Source of the DNA: an uncultured Ellagibacter sp.
GTDB taxonomy: Bacteria; Actinomycetota; Coriobacteriia; Coriobacteriales; Eggerthellaceae
NCBI GenBank assembly: GCA_934663775.1
Contig: CAKUKU010000002.1
Span: 1-64,000, forward strand
Direction of reading: 5' to 3'
DNA length: 64,000 nucleotides
The number at the start of each line of letters is the position of its first letter. The stretch's first letter is position 1. Shown here piece after piece: positions 8,714-18,033 of this stretch. The translations under genes and the position numbers were made by a program. The notes below the pieces were generated by a model. It was not told the DNA's origin. It worked only from the letters and a program-made list of their open reading frames with translations, and searched no databases.

Positions 8714-9070
8714 ATGGAAATCAAGGGAACGAACTACGCAAAGCGGCGCAAGGACGTGCTCGTCGTGACGCTCGGCACGGAGGATGACAGCTTCGAGCTG
8801 CGCATCCTCCCGCCGACGAAGGGCGTGCACGAGGGCCTCGTCGCGGTCGCCGGCTACGTCGCCGACGCGGCCATGGGGAAGGCGGCGTCCTCCGACCTCG
8901 ACCTCGGGGGGTGCCTCGACCTCGTCGCAGCAGCGATGAGCCACAACACGGACGTGCGCGTCATCACGGGCGACTACTTGGAGTCCATCGGGTTCGACTT
9001 GTCCGACGTGGGCGACTTCATCGGCCTGTACACCTACTTCGTGTCGGAGCTGGTCGATTCAAAAAACTAG
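8714..9070 (+). CDS. Tail assembly chaperone (G product)
   Basis: 118 aa from ATG 8714 (GGGAG upstream). Small acidic, helical protein ending VSELVDSKN. It sits between the major tail and tape measure genes, where all lambda-like tails encode chaperone G. The last codons contain the slippery heptamer, so most ribosomes stop at TAG 9068-9070 and a minority continue into the T frame. G and GT coat the tape measure during tail assembly and are absent from the virion. Confidence 0.85.
   Translation: MEIKGTNYAKRRKDVLVVTLGTEDDSFELRILPPTKGVHEGLVAVAGYVADAAMGKAASSDLDLGGCLDLVAAAMSHNTDVRVITGDYLESIGFDLSDVGDFIGLYTYFVSELVDSKN
9061..9067 (+). promoter_or_regulatory. Programmed -1 frameshift site A AAA AAC
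   Basis: In the G frame the codons read TCA AAA AAC TAG, which gives the canonical X XXY YYZ heptamer directly before the stop. Slipping back one base gives AAA AAA CTA GAG and enters the overlapping frame that stays open to 9351. Confidence 0.9.
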
Positions 9071-9351
9071 AGCTGCCCAACAACCCCTACGCAAAGGCGG
9101 AGGTTGGGCGCAACGAGTACGAGGTCACGACCTACTTCGAGAAGATGGTCGCCGACTACCTGCGCATCCCCGTGCCGGACGTCGATGGCCTCGACCTCGT
9201 CTACTACCTGCGAATCAGGAGGGACGCGTTCATCGACGCGCTCAACGGCTCCGAGGCGGGGCGCGACTACCTCGACGAGGCGTGGCGCCTGACGCGCACG
9301 GAACCGGACCGCAAGGCGTCCCGCGAGCTGTTCGGGAAGGGGGAATGCTAG
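9061..9351 (+). CDS. Tail assembly chaperone, T extension (made only as G-T fusion)
   Basis: After the -1 shift the protein continues ELPNNPYAKAEVGRNEYE for about 95 residues to the TAG at 9349-9351. There is no start codon or ribosome site of its own at a suitable place, and the segment is helical and charged like other T domains. The fusion from 8714 to 9351 would be about 212 aa. The tape measure ATG follows one base after the stop. Confidence 0.85.
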   Translation, partial: KKLELPNNPYAKAEVGRNEYEVTTYFEKMVADYLRIPVPDVDGLDLVYYLRIRRDAFIDALNGSEAGRDYLDEAWRLTRTEPDRKASRELFGKGEC

Positions 9352-12300
9352 ATGGCAGGAAGGGTCCAGGGCCTTTACGTCGAGATCAACGGCGACGCGA
9401 CCAAGCTCAAGAAGGCCATGCGCGACGCGAAGGCCGAGGCGACGGTGCTGCGCACGCACCTCTCGTCGCTCACGAAGCTGCTCAACTTCAACCCGACGAG
9501 CACCGACCTCATAGTCCAGAAGCAGCGCCTCCTCGGGCAGGCGCTCGCGCAGAACCGGGCGACGATGGCGACCTACCAGCAGGCGTACGAGAAGTACTCC
9601 GGCAAGGTCGGCGAGCTGTCGGCCTCCGAGCTCACCGAGTTCAAGAACCTGCAACGGCAGATGACGAACAACGAGCTGGAGTACGAGAGGCTGAAGCAGC
9701 AGGCGGTCGAGTTCGGCGCGGCGGCGTCGCAGAACGTGCTCTCCACGAAGGCGCACTTCGACCAGCTCGGCGCGACGCTCACCGACGTTGGGACGAAGCT
9801 GACCGTGCTGTCGGCCGCCACGGCGGCGGCGGGCTACGCGTCGTTCAAGTCGGCGACCGACTTCGAGGACAGCTTCACCGGCGTTGCGAAGACCGTGAAC
9901 GCGTCCGAGCAGGAGCTCGAGAAGCTGGCCCAGACGTCGCGCGAGATGGCCCTCAACAAGCCAATCGACGTGAACGACATCAACAGGGCGATGGAGCTCG
10001 GCGGGCAGCTCGGCATCGCGACCGAGAACCTGTCGAAGTTCGCGTCCGTTGCCGCCGACCTCGACATCGCGACCGACATGGACGTCGACGACGTGTCCCT
10101 CAAGCTCGCGCAGTTCATGAACATCTGCAACGTGGCCGAGACGGACGTCGACCGCGTCGGCGCGGTCATCACCGATCTGGGCAACAACTCGGCCACCACC
10201 GAGTCCCAGATCATGAACATGGCGATGCGCATCGCGGGCTCCGGCTCGAACATCGGCATGACGTCCCAGGAGGTCCTGGCGCTCGCCGCCGCCCTCTCGA
10301 GCGTCGGCATCCAGGCGGAGATGGGCGGCAACGCCATCTCCACCATCATGAACCGCATTGACAAGGACGTGGCGGTCGGCGCCGACACGATGCAGGTGTG
10401 GGCCGACACGGCGGGCATGACGTCGGAGGAGTTCGCGTCGAAGTGGAAGTCGAACGTCATGGACACGCTGCTCGCCGTCATCGACGGCATGGCGACGTAC
10501 CGCGACGAGGGCGGCAACCTCAACACGTTGCTCAAGGACATGGACATCAGCTACATGCGCCAGATCGACACCATGCAGCGACTCTCCCGCACGGGAGACG
10601 TCGTGACCGGCATGGTGAGCATCGCGAACAATGCGTGGGACCAGAACGTGGCCCTCACGCGCGAGGCGAACAGGCGATACGGGACGACGTCGAGCCAGCT
10701 GCAGCTCGTGAAGAACAACGTCAACGAGCTCGGCATCGAGTTCGGGCAGCTGATGATACCGGCTGTCAAGGAGGCTTCGCAGGGCGCCGTAGAGCTCGTG
10801 CAGGGCTTCCAGTCGCTCGACGACGCGACCAAGCGCAACATCCTCTCGATGGCGGGCATCGTCACCGCAGCGGGACCCGTGACGCTCGTCGCGGGGAAGC
10901 TCTTCTCGTGGCTCGGCAAGATCACCGGCAAGTTCGCCAGCGCCTACACCGAGCTCGCGTTCCTCACGCGCGGGACGTCGTCTTTCACGGGGGCGGCCGA
11001 CAAGGCCGCCGCGGCATCGGAGCGCGCCGCGCTCAAGACCGAAGCGCTCGGCAAGGCGGCGGCGGTCGCCAAGGGCCTCGTCGTCGGCCTCGCGATGGCG
11101 GGCGTGGCGCTGCTCGCCGCGTACCTCGTAGACGCGGCGCGCAAGCAGGAGAACCTGCGCAAATCCACCGAAGGTCTCACCGACGCGCTCGATGACGTGG
11201 ACGAGAAGACCAAGTCCGCCGCCGACGCGCTCGGATCGCTCGATTCCGAGAAGCCCAAGCGCACTTTCAAGGAGATACGCGACAGCATCGACCAGACCAT
11301 TCAGAAGCAAGCCGAGCTCGCCGACGAGATGAGCGAGAAATGGGGCGGCATCAACGGCTCCGAGTACGCGCTCGACAAGTACCTCGACGCCATCGACAAG
11401 CTGACGGGCAAGTACGACGAGAACGGCAACAAGGCCAAGCTCAGCGCCGACGAGCAGGCGAACCTCGCGTCGGCCGTGGCGGGCGTGAACGAGATACTCG
11501 GCACGTCGTACCAGGTCATCGACGCAGAGAACGGCATCCTCGACACCAGCACGGACGCCATCAGGCGCAACGCCGACGCGTGGGTGGCGAACGCGAAGGC
11601 GCAGGCAGCCCAAGAAGAGATGGTCGAGCTCATGAAGGAGCAGTTCCAGCTCGAAAAGGACCTCGCAGACGCCAAGCAGCACCAGGCGAACGCGCAAGCG
11701 GAGTACGACGCCGCGATCGCCGCCGGGAACGTCCCGATGGACAGCTACCTGACGAACCTCGCGAACGCGAATCGGGCGGTGGACGACGTTACCAAGTCCC
11801 TCGACGGGAACGCGAAGACGCAGGAACGGCTCAAGGGAATCTACTCGGAATCGAGCGCAGAGGTGAAGAGACTCTCTGACGTCTCGGGCGAGCTCGCGTC
11901 CCACATGAGCTCGCTCGCCGGCCAGAGCGACGAGCTGGCGGCCGCCATCGAGGGGTCTGGCCACAAGGTCGAGGACATGGCCAAGGTGCTCTCCGACGCC
12001 GGGGTCAGCGCCGAGGACTTCAAGAAGGTCACCGCCGAGCAGCTGCTCCAGGTCGTGCAGGCCTACGACGGCACCTACGACTCCGTCAAGGGCATCCTCG
12101 CGAAGATAGTCGAGGAGAACCGCTCCAAGGGCGCAGAGGCGGGCCAGGCGCAGGCCGACGGCGCGAGCTCCCAGCAGGGGGCCGTGGACAACGCCTACGC
12201 ACAGCTCATAGAGGGCGTCGACTACACGGCAGATGCCGCGCAGAGCAACTACCAGAAGGGCGAGCAAGCTGGCACCGACATCGTGAGCGGCATGCAGTCG

Positions 12301-13002
12301 ATGCAGGACGCGGTGGCGGCGGCGGCCGACGCCCTCAGCAAGCTCACGGCCGACCACCTCAGCAGCGCGTCCGAGGACGCCTGGTGGGCCGGATACAACA
12401 TGGGCGCCGAGCATTTCGCGGGCGGCATCGAGTCTGGCCGCGACCTTGCGGTCGCGGAGGCCGACACCGCCTCGAAGCAGGTCGCCGACCACTTCAGCAA
12501 CTCGAACGGCGACGCGTGGTGGGCCGGTTACAACATGGCGGCCGGGTTCGCGAACGGCATCTCGGATGGCAGGTACCTCGCCACGGCAGCCGCGGGAGCG
12601 GTCGCCCAGGCGGCGCTCGCCAAGGTGCGCGAGGTCGGCCAGGAGGGCTCCCCGTGGAAGACGACCATCCGAAGCGGCAGGTTCGCGGCCCAGGGCCTCG
12701 CCATCGGCATGGAGCAGCTCAAAGGGTACGTGGCCGACTCGTTCGGCGACGTGGCGAGAAGCGCGGTCGACGCCCTGAACGTCCAGGCGGCCCCGCTCTC
12801 GTACGAGGCGGAGCTCATGAGCGTGGGCGGACGGGCGAACGTGCCGCAGCTCGCAATCGACCTCGCGTCGGGCGGCCAGGCAGGCACGACCGTCAACAAC
12901 TACGAGCTCAAGGGCATCAACGTCCAGGCGGCCCTCGACTCCGACCAGTTCATGGAAGAGCTCGTCTCGCTGCTCTTCAGATGGAACGTCATCAGGAAAT
13001 AA
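9352..13002 (+). CDS. Tail tape measure protein
   Basis: 1216 aa, the largest gene of the prophage. The N-terminus (GRVQGLYVEINGDATKLKKA) and a long coiled coil to about residue 150 precede the TP901-type core (ATDFEDSFTGVAKTVNAS, ELGGQLGIATENL). A hydrophobic stretch near 505-525 and another near 575-595 are expected membrane-contact segments. Two near-copies of a DAWWAGYNMGAEHFAGGIESG-type motif, about 45 residues apart, lie near 1005-1065. It sets tail length and is threaded through the tail tube. Confidence 0.95.
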   Translation: MAGRVQGLYVEINGDATKLKKAMRDAKAEATVLRTHLSSLTKLLNFNPTSTDLIVQKQRLLGQALAQNRATMATYQQAYEKYSGKVGELSASELTEFKNLQRQMTNNELEYERLKQQAVEFGAAASQNVLSTKAHFDQLGATLTDVGTKLTVLSAATAAAGYASFKSATDFEDSFTGVAKTVNASEQELEKLAQTSREMALNKPIDVNDINRAMELGGQLGIATENLSKFASVAADLDIATDMDVDDVSLKLAQFMNICNVAETDVDRVGAVITDLGNNSATTESQIMNMAMRIAGSGSNIGMTSQEVLALAAALSSVGIQAEMGGNAISTIMNRIDKDVAVGADTMQVWADTAGMTSEEFASKWKSNVMDTLLAVIDGMATYRDEGGNLNTLLKDMDISYMRQIDTMQRLSRTGDVVTGMVSIANNAWDQNVALTREANRRYGTTSSQLQLVKNNVNELGIEFGQLMIPAVKEASQGAVELVQGFQSLDDATKRNILSMAGIVTAAGPVTLVAGKLFSWLGKITGKFASAYTELAFLTRGTSSFTGAADKAAAASERAALKTEALGKAAAVAKGLVVGLAMAGVALLAAYLVDAARKQENLRKSTEGLTDALDDVDEKTKSAADALGSLDSEKPKRTFKEIRDSIDQTIQKQAELADEMSEKWGGINGSEYALDKYLDAIDKLTGKYDENGNKAKLSADEQANLASAVAGVNEILGTSYQVIDAENGILDTSTDAIRRNADAWVANAKAQAAQEEMVELMKEQFQLEKDLADAKQHQANAQAEYDAAIAAGNVPMDSYLTNLANANRAVDDVTKSLDGNAKTQERLKGIYSESSAEVKRLSDVSGELASHMSSLAGQSDELAAAIEGSGHKVEDMAKVLSDAGVSAEDFKKVTAEQLLQVVQAYDGTYDSVKGILAKIVEENRSKGAEAGQAQADGASSQQGAVDNAYAQLIEGVDYTADAAQSNYQKGEQAGTDIVSGMQSMQDAVAAAADALSKLTADHLSSASEDAWWAGYNMGAEHFAGGIESGRDLAVAEADTASKQVADHFSNSNGDAWWAGYNMAAGFANGISDGRYLATAAAGAVAQAALAKVREVGQEGSPWKTTIRSGRFAAQGLAIGMEQLKGYVADSFGDVARSAVDALNVQAAPLSYEAELMSVGGRANVPQLAIDLASGGQAGTTVNNYELKGINVQAALDSDQFMEELVSLLFRWNVIRK

Positions 13003-13017
13003 AAAGAAGGTGATCCA

Positions 13018-14499
13018 ATGGCAATCCTCGACCTTCAAATGGCCGAGGGGTCGTCCCCGTGCGGGGTGGGCGCCCTCATGTACGAGCGCGACGACGCCTC
13101 GCACCCGTCGGGCCACGACCTGCGCTTCGCGTTCACGACCGAGTTCGGCAGCGACGTGCAGGAGTCGTTCACGGTGCGCGTGTCCGCGAAGGGGTACGCG
13201 AAGGGCATGTCCTACGAGTCGCAGTGGAAGGACTACGAGGCCACGGTCGACGCCTCCAAGTGCAACGAGCGCAGAAGCTACTCTGGCGGGCGCGTGTCGT
13301 GGTCGATCCCGCTCTCGCTCGTGGGCTCGCTCACGACCGACTTCGGCGGCGGCAAGTGGACCTACGCGGGGCGCGCCTACGACACGGCGACCTTCGAGGT
13401 GTCCGTGCGGGCCAACTGGAAGGACGACCTTCTCGGCGTCGGCGGCGACAAGTCCGACTGGGTGAGCGAGTGGGCCTACGCCGAGCTTTACATGGGCTTT
13501 CTGGCAAACTACTCCCTCACGCAGGCCTACTACGAGTCCGCCGACCTGCTCGTCATCGAGTACGCGACCACGTGGACGCGCCAGGACGACCGCTTCGCAA
13601 TCGACGTCGACTCGCACGTGGTGGCGACGGCGGACGGCGGCGACGACGAGGGCATAATCCTGCTCGGCGGCGGCTCGAGCCGCATCCTCTCGCAGGAGTA
13701 CTGGGACACGGTCGCCGCCCCAGGGCGCATAGAGGTGCCCGTATCGGCGCTGACGCAGCACCTGCGGGGCAAGACCGTCTGGTTCGACGTGGCCTTCAAC
13801 CCCGTCTACCGCCCCTACGCCATAGCGCGCAGGGGCATCGCGCAGGCCGAGCTGCCGGTCGGCGACAAGTCGGAGTGCAACAGCTGCACCCTGGCCGTGG
13901 TCCCGTCGGAGGACCCGTACGCCGTGTGGCTCAAGACGGGCGACGCGGGCGACCTCGACTCTCCCATAACGGAGGTGTCGGTCAAGTGCCGAACCTCGAC
14001 GGGGTACAGCTCGCAGGTCAAGGTCAAGGTCGGCGAGGTCGCGAAGATGCGCGGGTGCCCGCTCAACTCCCCGCTCCTGTTCGAGGGCGTGGGCGGCAAC
14101 GGCTACAGCGTGTCCAAGAAGGTGACGACCGTCGCCGCCGACCCGATCAAGGCGATGGGTGTGTGCGTCGTCGACTCGGCGTCGTCCGACTCGCGCGCCG
14201 TCATCCGCTTCAACCAGAAGTACCGCGTGACCTCCGAGCCCGAGGGAGACACGATGAAGCTCGCGGGCCGCGACCGCCCGAGCTCGTTCTACGGGCAGGG
14301 TGGCGCCACCAAGGTGGAGGTGTCGGGCGTGCTCATCGACGAGGACGGCACCGACGTCGAGAACATGGTGCGCGAGGGGGACGTCTACGTGAGGCTCCCC
14401 GACGGGCGCGCCTACCGCTGCAAGGCGTCGGCGACCATCGACTGGGACTTCAGAAGGCTGCGCAACGTCTCGCTGTCGGGCGAGGAGGTGGCGCCGTGA
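13018..14499 (+). CDS. Distal tail protein-like
   Basis: 493 aa, ATG with AGAAGGTG upstream. It directly follows the tape measure gene, where the distal tail (Dit) protein is encoded, and is beta-rich throughout. It is longer than a minimal Dit, so it may carry an added carbohydrate-binding or structural domain in residues 150-330. I see no diagnostic motif; the call is from position. Its stop overlaps the GTG of the next gene. Confidence 0.65.
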   Translation: MAILDLQMAEGSSPCGVGALMYERDDASHPSGHDLRFAFTTEFGSDVQESFTVRVSAKGYAKGMSYESQWKDYEATVDASKCNERRSYSGGRVSWSIPLSLVGSLTTDFGGGKWTYAGRAYDTATFEVSVRANWKDDLLGVGGDKSDWVSEWAYAELYMGFLANYSLTQAYYESADLLVIEYATTWTRQDDRFAIDVDSHVVATADGGDDEGIILLGGGSSRILSQEYWDTVAAPGRIEVPVSALTQHLRGKTVWFDVAFNPVYRPYAIARRGIAQAELPVGDKSECNSCTLAVVPSEDPYAVWLKTGDAGDLDSPITEVSVKCRTSTGYSSQVKVKVGEVAKMRGCPLNSPLLFEGVGGNGYSVSKKVTTVAADPIKAMGVCVVDSASSDSRAVIRFNQKYRVTSEPEGDTMKLAGRDRPSSFYGQGGATKVEVSGVLIDEDGTDVENMVREGDVYVRLPDGRAYRCKASATIDWDFRRLRNVSLSGEEVAP

Positions 14500-15596
14500 T
14501 CGACTGGGGCGCCTCGGGGCGCAGGGACTCCTACGAGCTTCGGCTCGTCGACCCGTTCACGCTCCAGGAGACCGGCGACACCGTGAACGCGGTCTGGGGG
14601 AAGTCGCAGCTCTCGTTCAACTACTACGGCGACAACGTCGCCACGGGCACGATCGTCACCGATAAGGACACGATAGACAAGCTGGTGCGCGTCTACCACA
14701 CGGCGTCGGTCGGGGGCGACGAGGTGACCGAGGTGCTCGGCACCTTCTTCGCCGACTCGTCCACGGCCACGGCGAAGGCGCACTGCATCGAGCGCACGCA
14801 CGCGTGCTACTCCACGCTCTACCGCCACAACGAGGACTCGTTCGTGTTCGACTTCGCGAGGGGCGCGGGCACGAACATCTTCGGCGAGATGCGCGACATC
14901 GTGGAGGCGGACGGAGGGCGCATCCGCTCGCTGCAGGGCGTGGACACGGGCAAGCAGCACACCGTCGACATCTGGTTCAACGTCGGCGACAACAAGGGGG
15001 ACGCGCTGCGCACCATAGCGGGCTGGTGCGGCTGGGAGCTGGGGGTCGACCCGTACGGCTACGTGACCGTCGGCCCTTACACGCCGCCCCCGCAGAAGGC
15101 CGTGAAGTACGTTTTCGAGAACGGCGCGAACTGCACGTACCTCTCGGGCTACGACTTCTCGAACACGAACGCCGACGCTGTGAACCGCGTGCTCGCGTAC
15201 TTCAGCCGCAACTCCAAGCAGGATGACGAGAGCAAGGACAACTACGACCCGTGGCCGCTGTCCGACTCCGCCTTCGTCGACCTGCCGGCGCGCAACGAGT
15301 TCTCCTACGAGAGGATAGGCCGCCACCGCACGAGCGTGCTCAAGGTCGGCGACGCGTGCAGCCACGACGACCTCGTCGCCCAGGCGCAGCGCGAGCTCGA
15401 CGAGAACAGCGGGGCGTACTACAGCTTCCAGATAGAGCACGTCGGGATCCCGGGGCTCCGCGTCGGGGACGTGGTGCGCTACGTCAACACCCACGACGGG
15501 AGCTTCGACATCGACGTCGCCCTTATAGTCGCCGAGATGCAGATGGAGCTCGGCCCCGGGTGCAAGTGCAAGACGACTTTGAGGGAGGTGCAGTAG
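14496..15596 (+). CDS. Tail-associated baseplate hub protein
   Basis: 366 aa, GTG start overlapping the preceding stop. The order (YELRLVDPFTLQETGD, then a central domain with IRSLQGVDTGKQHTVDIWFN, then a C-terminal IPGLRVGDVVRYV segment) resembles siphophage tail hub/gp27-like proteins that close the tube end. A C-terminal Cys pair (CKCKT) is unusual. It is followed without gap by the OB-fold/fibre gene. Confidence 0.65.
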   Translation: MIDWGASGRRDSYELRLVDPFTLQETGDTVNAVWGKSQLSFNYYGDNVATGTIVTDKDTIDKLVRVYHTASVGGDEVTEVLGTFFADSSTATAKAHCIERTHACYSTLYRHNEDSFVFDFARGAGTNIFGEMRDIVEADGGRIRSLQGVDTGKQHTVDIWFNVGDNKGDALRTIAGWCGWELGVDPYGYVTVGPYTPPPQKAVKYVFENGANCTYLSGYDFSNTNADAVNRVLAYFSRNSKQDDESKDNYDPWPLSDSAFVDLPARNEFSYERIGRHRTSVLKVGDACSHDDLVAQAQRELDENSGAYYSFQIEHVGIPGLRVGDVVRYVNTHDGSFDIDVALIVAEMQMELGPGCKCKTTLREVQ

Positions 15597-17039
15597 ATGA
15601 AGATGAGCGAGATACAGGCCGCGCGCCTCATGCTCAACGGGCTCGGTCGCGGCGGCTCGCAGGACGCCTCGAGGCAGGCGAACGGCTACGGCTCGTCGAC
15701 CCAGGCGCGCTACGGCACCGTCGTCTCGGTCAACGGCGACGGAACGGTCACCATCGAGCTAGACGGGGGCGGCGGCCAGGTCACCCTGCGCACCGACACC
15801 CCGCTCGCTGTGGGCGACCGCGTGACCATCGTCGTGCAGGGCGGCGTGTCCATGGTGTACGCGCTCTCGGAGACGAGCCGGCGCATCGACGCGTCCGTCG
15901 AGGAGGCCAAGAAGCAGTTCGCCGCCGACAAGGCGCGCATGGACGAGCACGACAAGGCCATGGAGCAGTACGAGAAGGACATGGCCGCCGCCAAGGACGA
16001 GCTGGCGGGCATGGACGGCAAGATAAGCGACGCCGTGAAGGAGGCCGTCTCGCAGATGGAGACGCCCGACGGCGGGAACCGCATCTACGCCTCCGCCTCC
16101 GAGCCCACGGCCCCAGACGGCGGCTTCCAGGCGGGCGACCTGTGGTACCAGACGAACGCGAGCTCCCAAATCGCCGCCGTGAAGGTGTGGAACGGCGCGA
16201 AGTGGAACGCCTACGACATGATGGCGAACAGCATCCTCGTGGCGGGCTCGATCGGCTCCACCCTCATCGCGGACGGCGCGGTGACGACCGCCAAGATCGC
16301 CGCCCAGGCCGTCACCGCCGACGAGATAGCGGCCAACACCATCACGGGCGCGGAGATACGCGCGGACTCCGTGGACGTGAACGAGATAGCCTCGGGCGAC
16401 ATCTACTGCAAGCGCCTGTCGGCCGTGAGCGGCACGGGGTACGTGGAGATCAAGGACGGAACGGTGAGCATGTTCAGCTCGTCGAGCTCGAACCTGTTCA
16501 AGCTCGGCATCGTCAACGGCTACGCCTCCATCCAGTCCGTCGGCAACCAGTTCATCGCGCTGCGCGGCAACAGCACCGCCTACGGGTGGCTCAAGGTGGG
16601 CAACGTCATCGACGTGAACGGCTCGGGCTCCGACTTCGGCATGAAGCGGACGGGCGGCGGCCAGGGAACCGGCTGGTACTACGCGTGGCACCAGCTCTAC
16701 AGCAACTCGTCGGGGAACACGGGAACCGTGACGCTCGCGCACGGCGCGAACAACTTCTCGGTTCTCGCCATCTTCTTCAAGGACTCCGACAACAACTGCG
16801 ACGTCACGTTCGTGCGAATGCTCTCGTCGACCATGTACGCGGACCTCACGAGCTCCTACTACTCGTCGGGGTACGGCATGTACATGGAGTCGCGCACCGT
16901 GACGATAAGCGGGTCGAGCATCACCAACTACAGCGACCGCGGCGGCCGCGGGTTCATCAACGAGGGCGGCACGAGCTATAACGCAGCGGGCAAGTCGGGG
17001 CTGATCAAGATAATCGCCGTGTACGGGCTGAAGATGTGA
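15597..17039 (+). CDS. Baseplate/tail spike protein with OB-fold, coiled coil and C-terminal fibre
   Basis: 480 aa. Residues 38-90 form an OB-like barrel (YGTVVSVNGDGTVTIELDGG, then LRTDTPLAVGDRVTIVVQGG). Residues 95-160 are a long charged coiled coil, followed by a WYQTN segment and the repeated TAKIAAQAVTADEIAANTI type found in phage fibre necks. The C-terminal 150 residues are Ser/Gly/Tyr-rich beta structure. Likely a trimeric host-contact protein. The ATG directly follows the hub stop. Confidence 0.75.
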   Translation: MKMSEIQAARLMLNGLGRGGSQDASRQANGYGSSTQARYGTVVSVNGDGTVTIELDGGGGQVTLRTDTPLAVGDRVTIVVQGGVSMVYALSETSRRIDASVEEAKKQFAADKARMDEHDKAMEQYEKDMAAAKDELAGMDGKISDAVKEAVSQMETPDGGNRIYASASEPTAPDGGFQAGDLWYQTNASSQIAAVKVWNGAKWNAYDMMANSILVAGSIGSTLIADGAVTTAKIAAQAVTADEIAANTITGAEIRADSVDVNEIASGDIYCKRLSAVSGTGYVEIKDGTVSMFSSSSSNLFKLGIVNGYASIQSVGNQFIALRGNSTAYGWLKVGNVIDVNGSGSDFGMKRTGGGQGTGWYYAWHQLYSNSSGNTGTVTLAHGANNFSVLAIFFKDSDNNCDVTFVRMLSSTMYADLTSSYYSSGYGMYMESRTVTISGSSITNYSDRGGRGFINEGGTSYNAAGKSGLIKIIAVYGLKM

Positions 17040-17053
17040 GAAGGAGACGAGCA

Positions 17054-17380
17054 ATGGCACTTAGCAAGGAAATCGAGCTACCGAGCGGAGTCGCGGTGCG
17101 CTACCACCGCGTCGTCTCGCTCAACTGCATCACGAACGTGGCGAACCTCGTCGAGGTGGCGAGCTACACGTCGGCCGCGAAGCGGGCGGAGGAGAAGAGG
17201 GCGCTCGAAGCGGGCGAGCCGATGGACGTGTTCATCGAGACGACCGTCTACGAGGCGCCCTACGATCAGTCCATGGGCATCGAGGGGGCTTACGGGTACC
17301 TGAAGACCCTGCCCGAGTTCGAGGGCGCGTCGGACGTGCCCAAGGGCGGCGGGGCCGACCAGGGGGTGAGCGGGCAGTGA
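17054..17380 (+). CDS. Small conserved phage tail-region protein
   Basis: 108 aa from ATG 17054 (AAGGAG 7 bases upstream), preferred over 17036. Sequence type KEIELPSGVAVRYHRVVSLN, then NLVEVASYTS, then VYEAPYDQ and AYGYLKTL matches a family of about 100 aa often found just after fibre genes in gut phages; function unknown. Stop overlaps the next GTG. Confidence 0.7.
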   Translation: MALSKEIELPSGVAVRYHRVVSLNCITNVANLVEVASYTSAAKRAEEKRALEAGEPMDVFIETTVYEAPYDQSMGIEGAYGYLKTLPEFEGASDVPKGGGADQGVSGQ

Positions 17381-17670
17381 AGACCTACACGACCCCGACC
17401 GTGGTCATCGACGTGCCCGACGGCGAGCAGGCGCTCGCGGACGCGGAGCGCGTCATCGTCACGGCGCAGGGAAGGCGCACGGTCGAGAAGGATGCGGAAT
17501 CGGTGGAGGGCACGGCCGTCGCCGTGACGTACGCCCAGCGCGAGACCGCCGACCTGGGAGCCGGCGCGGTGGACTTCGAGGTGACCCTCAAGATGCCCGA
17601 CGGCACGGTCGTGAAGACCGAGACCGTGTCCGCGCCGCTGGAGGAAGCGGTGCTTCGAAGGGAGGTGTAG
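17377..17670 (+). CDS. Small tail-region protein, unknown
   Basis: 97 aa, GTG start overlapping the previous stop. Predicted as a small beta protein (YTTPTVVIDVPDGEQ, then VDFEVTLKMPDGTVVKTETV). No family recognised. It sits in a run of short tail genes, so a structural or assembly role in the fibre is plausible but not shown. Confidence 0.6.
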   Translation: MKTYTTPTVVIDVPDGEQALADAERVIVTAQGRRTVEKDAESVEGTAVAVTYAQRETADLGAGAVDFEVTLKMPDGTVVKTETVSAPLEEAVLRREV

Positions 17671-17673
17671 CGC

Positions 17674-18015
17674 ATGCTCAGGGCCTCGATAAGGGGGCAG
17701 GCGCCGCTCTCGGCGCGCATCCGCGCGGACGGCGGGCTGTCGGCCAACCTCGGCGGGCTCTACGTCCCGGGCGGCATGGATGCCCACCGCCCCGCCACGC
17801 GCGAGCGGATCGGCGAGGTGGTCGTGGGCGGCGGGCTGAACGTCGAGGAGGACGGGCTGCTGTCCGTGGCCGACTCGGTCGTCGCGGGCGACTACGCCAC
17901 GGCGGCGAACAAGCCGCGCATCAACGGGAGGACGCTCGCGGGCGACGTGGCGCTCTCGGACATAGGCATCGAGTTCGCGACCGACGCGGACATACACGCG
18001 CTTTTCAACGAGTAA
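17674..18015 (+). CDS. Small fibre-associated protein, unknown
   Basis: 113 aa. Middle part ends in AANKPRINGRTLAGDVALSD and the C-terminus is IEFATDADIHALFNE. Both pieces recur in the frameshifted gene downstream (GKPTINGHEVAGALT and IEFATDDDIHAIFA), so the two share fibre modules. The KP-INGxxLxG pattern is common in short tail-fibre proteins. Confidence 0.65.
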   Translation: MLRASIRGQAPLSARIRADGGLSANLGGLYVPGGMDAHRPATRERIGEVVVGGGLNVEEDGLLSVADSVVAGDYATAANKPRINGRTLAGDVALSDIGIEFATDADIHALFNE

Positions 18016-18033
18016 GCAAAGGAGAGGGAAGAC

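Noticed and set aside
9067..13761. Very long open frame on the - strand (over 1500 codons) opposite the tape measure and distal tail genes
   Set aside because: Shadow of high-GC third positions in the + strand genes; it has no recognisable domains and would oppose well-supported phage genes.
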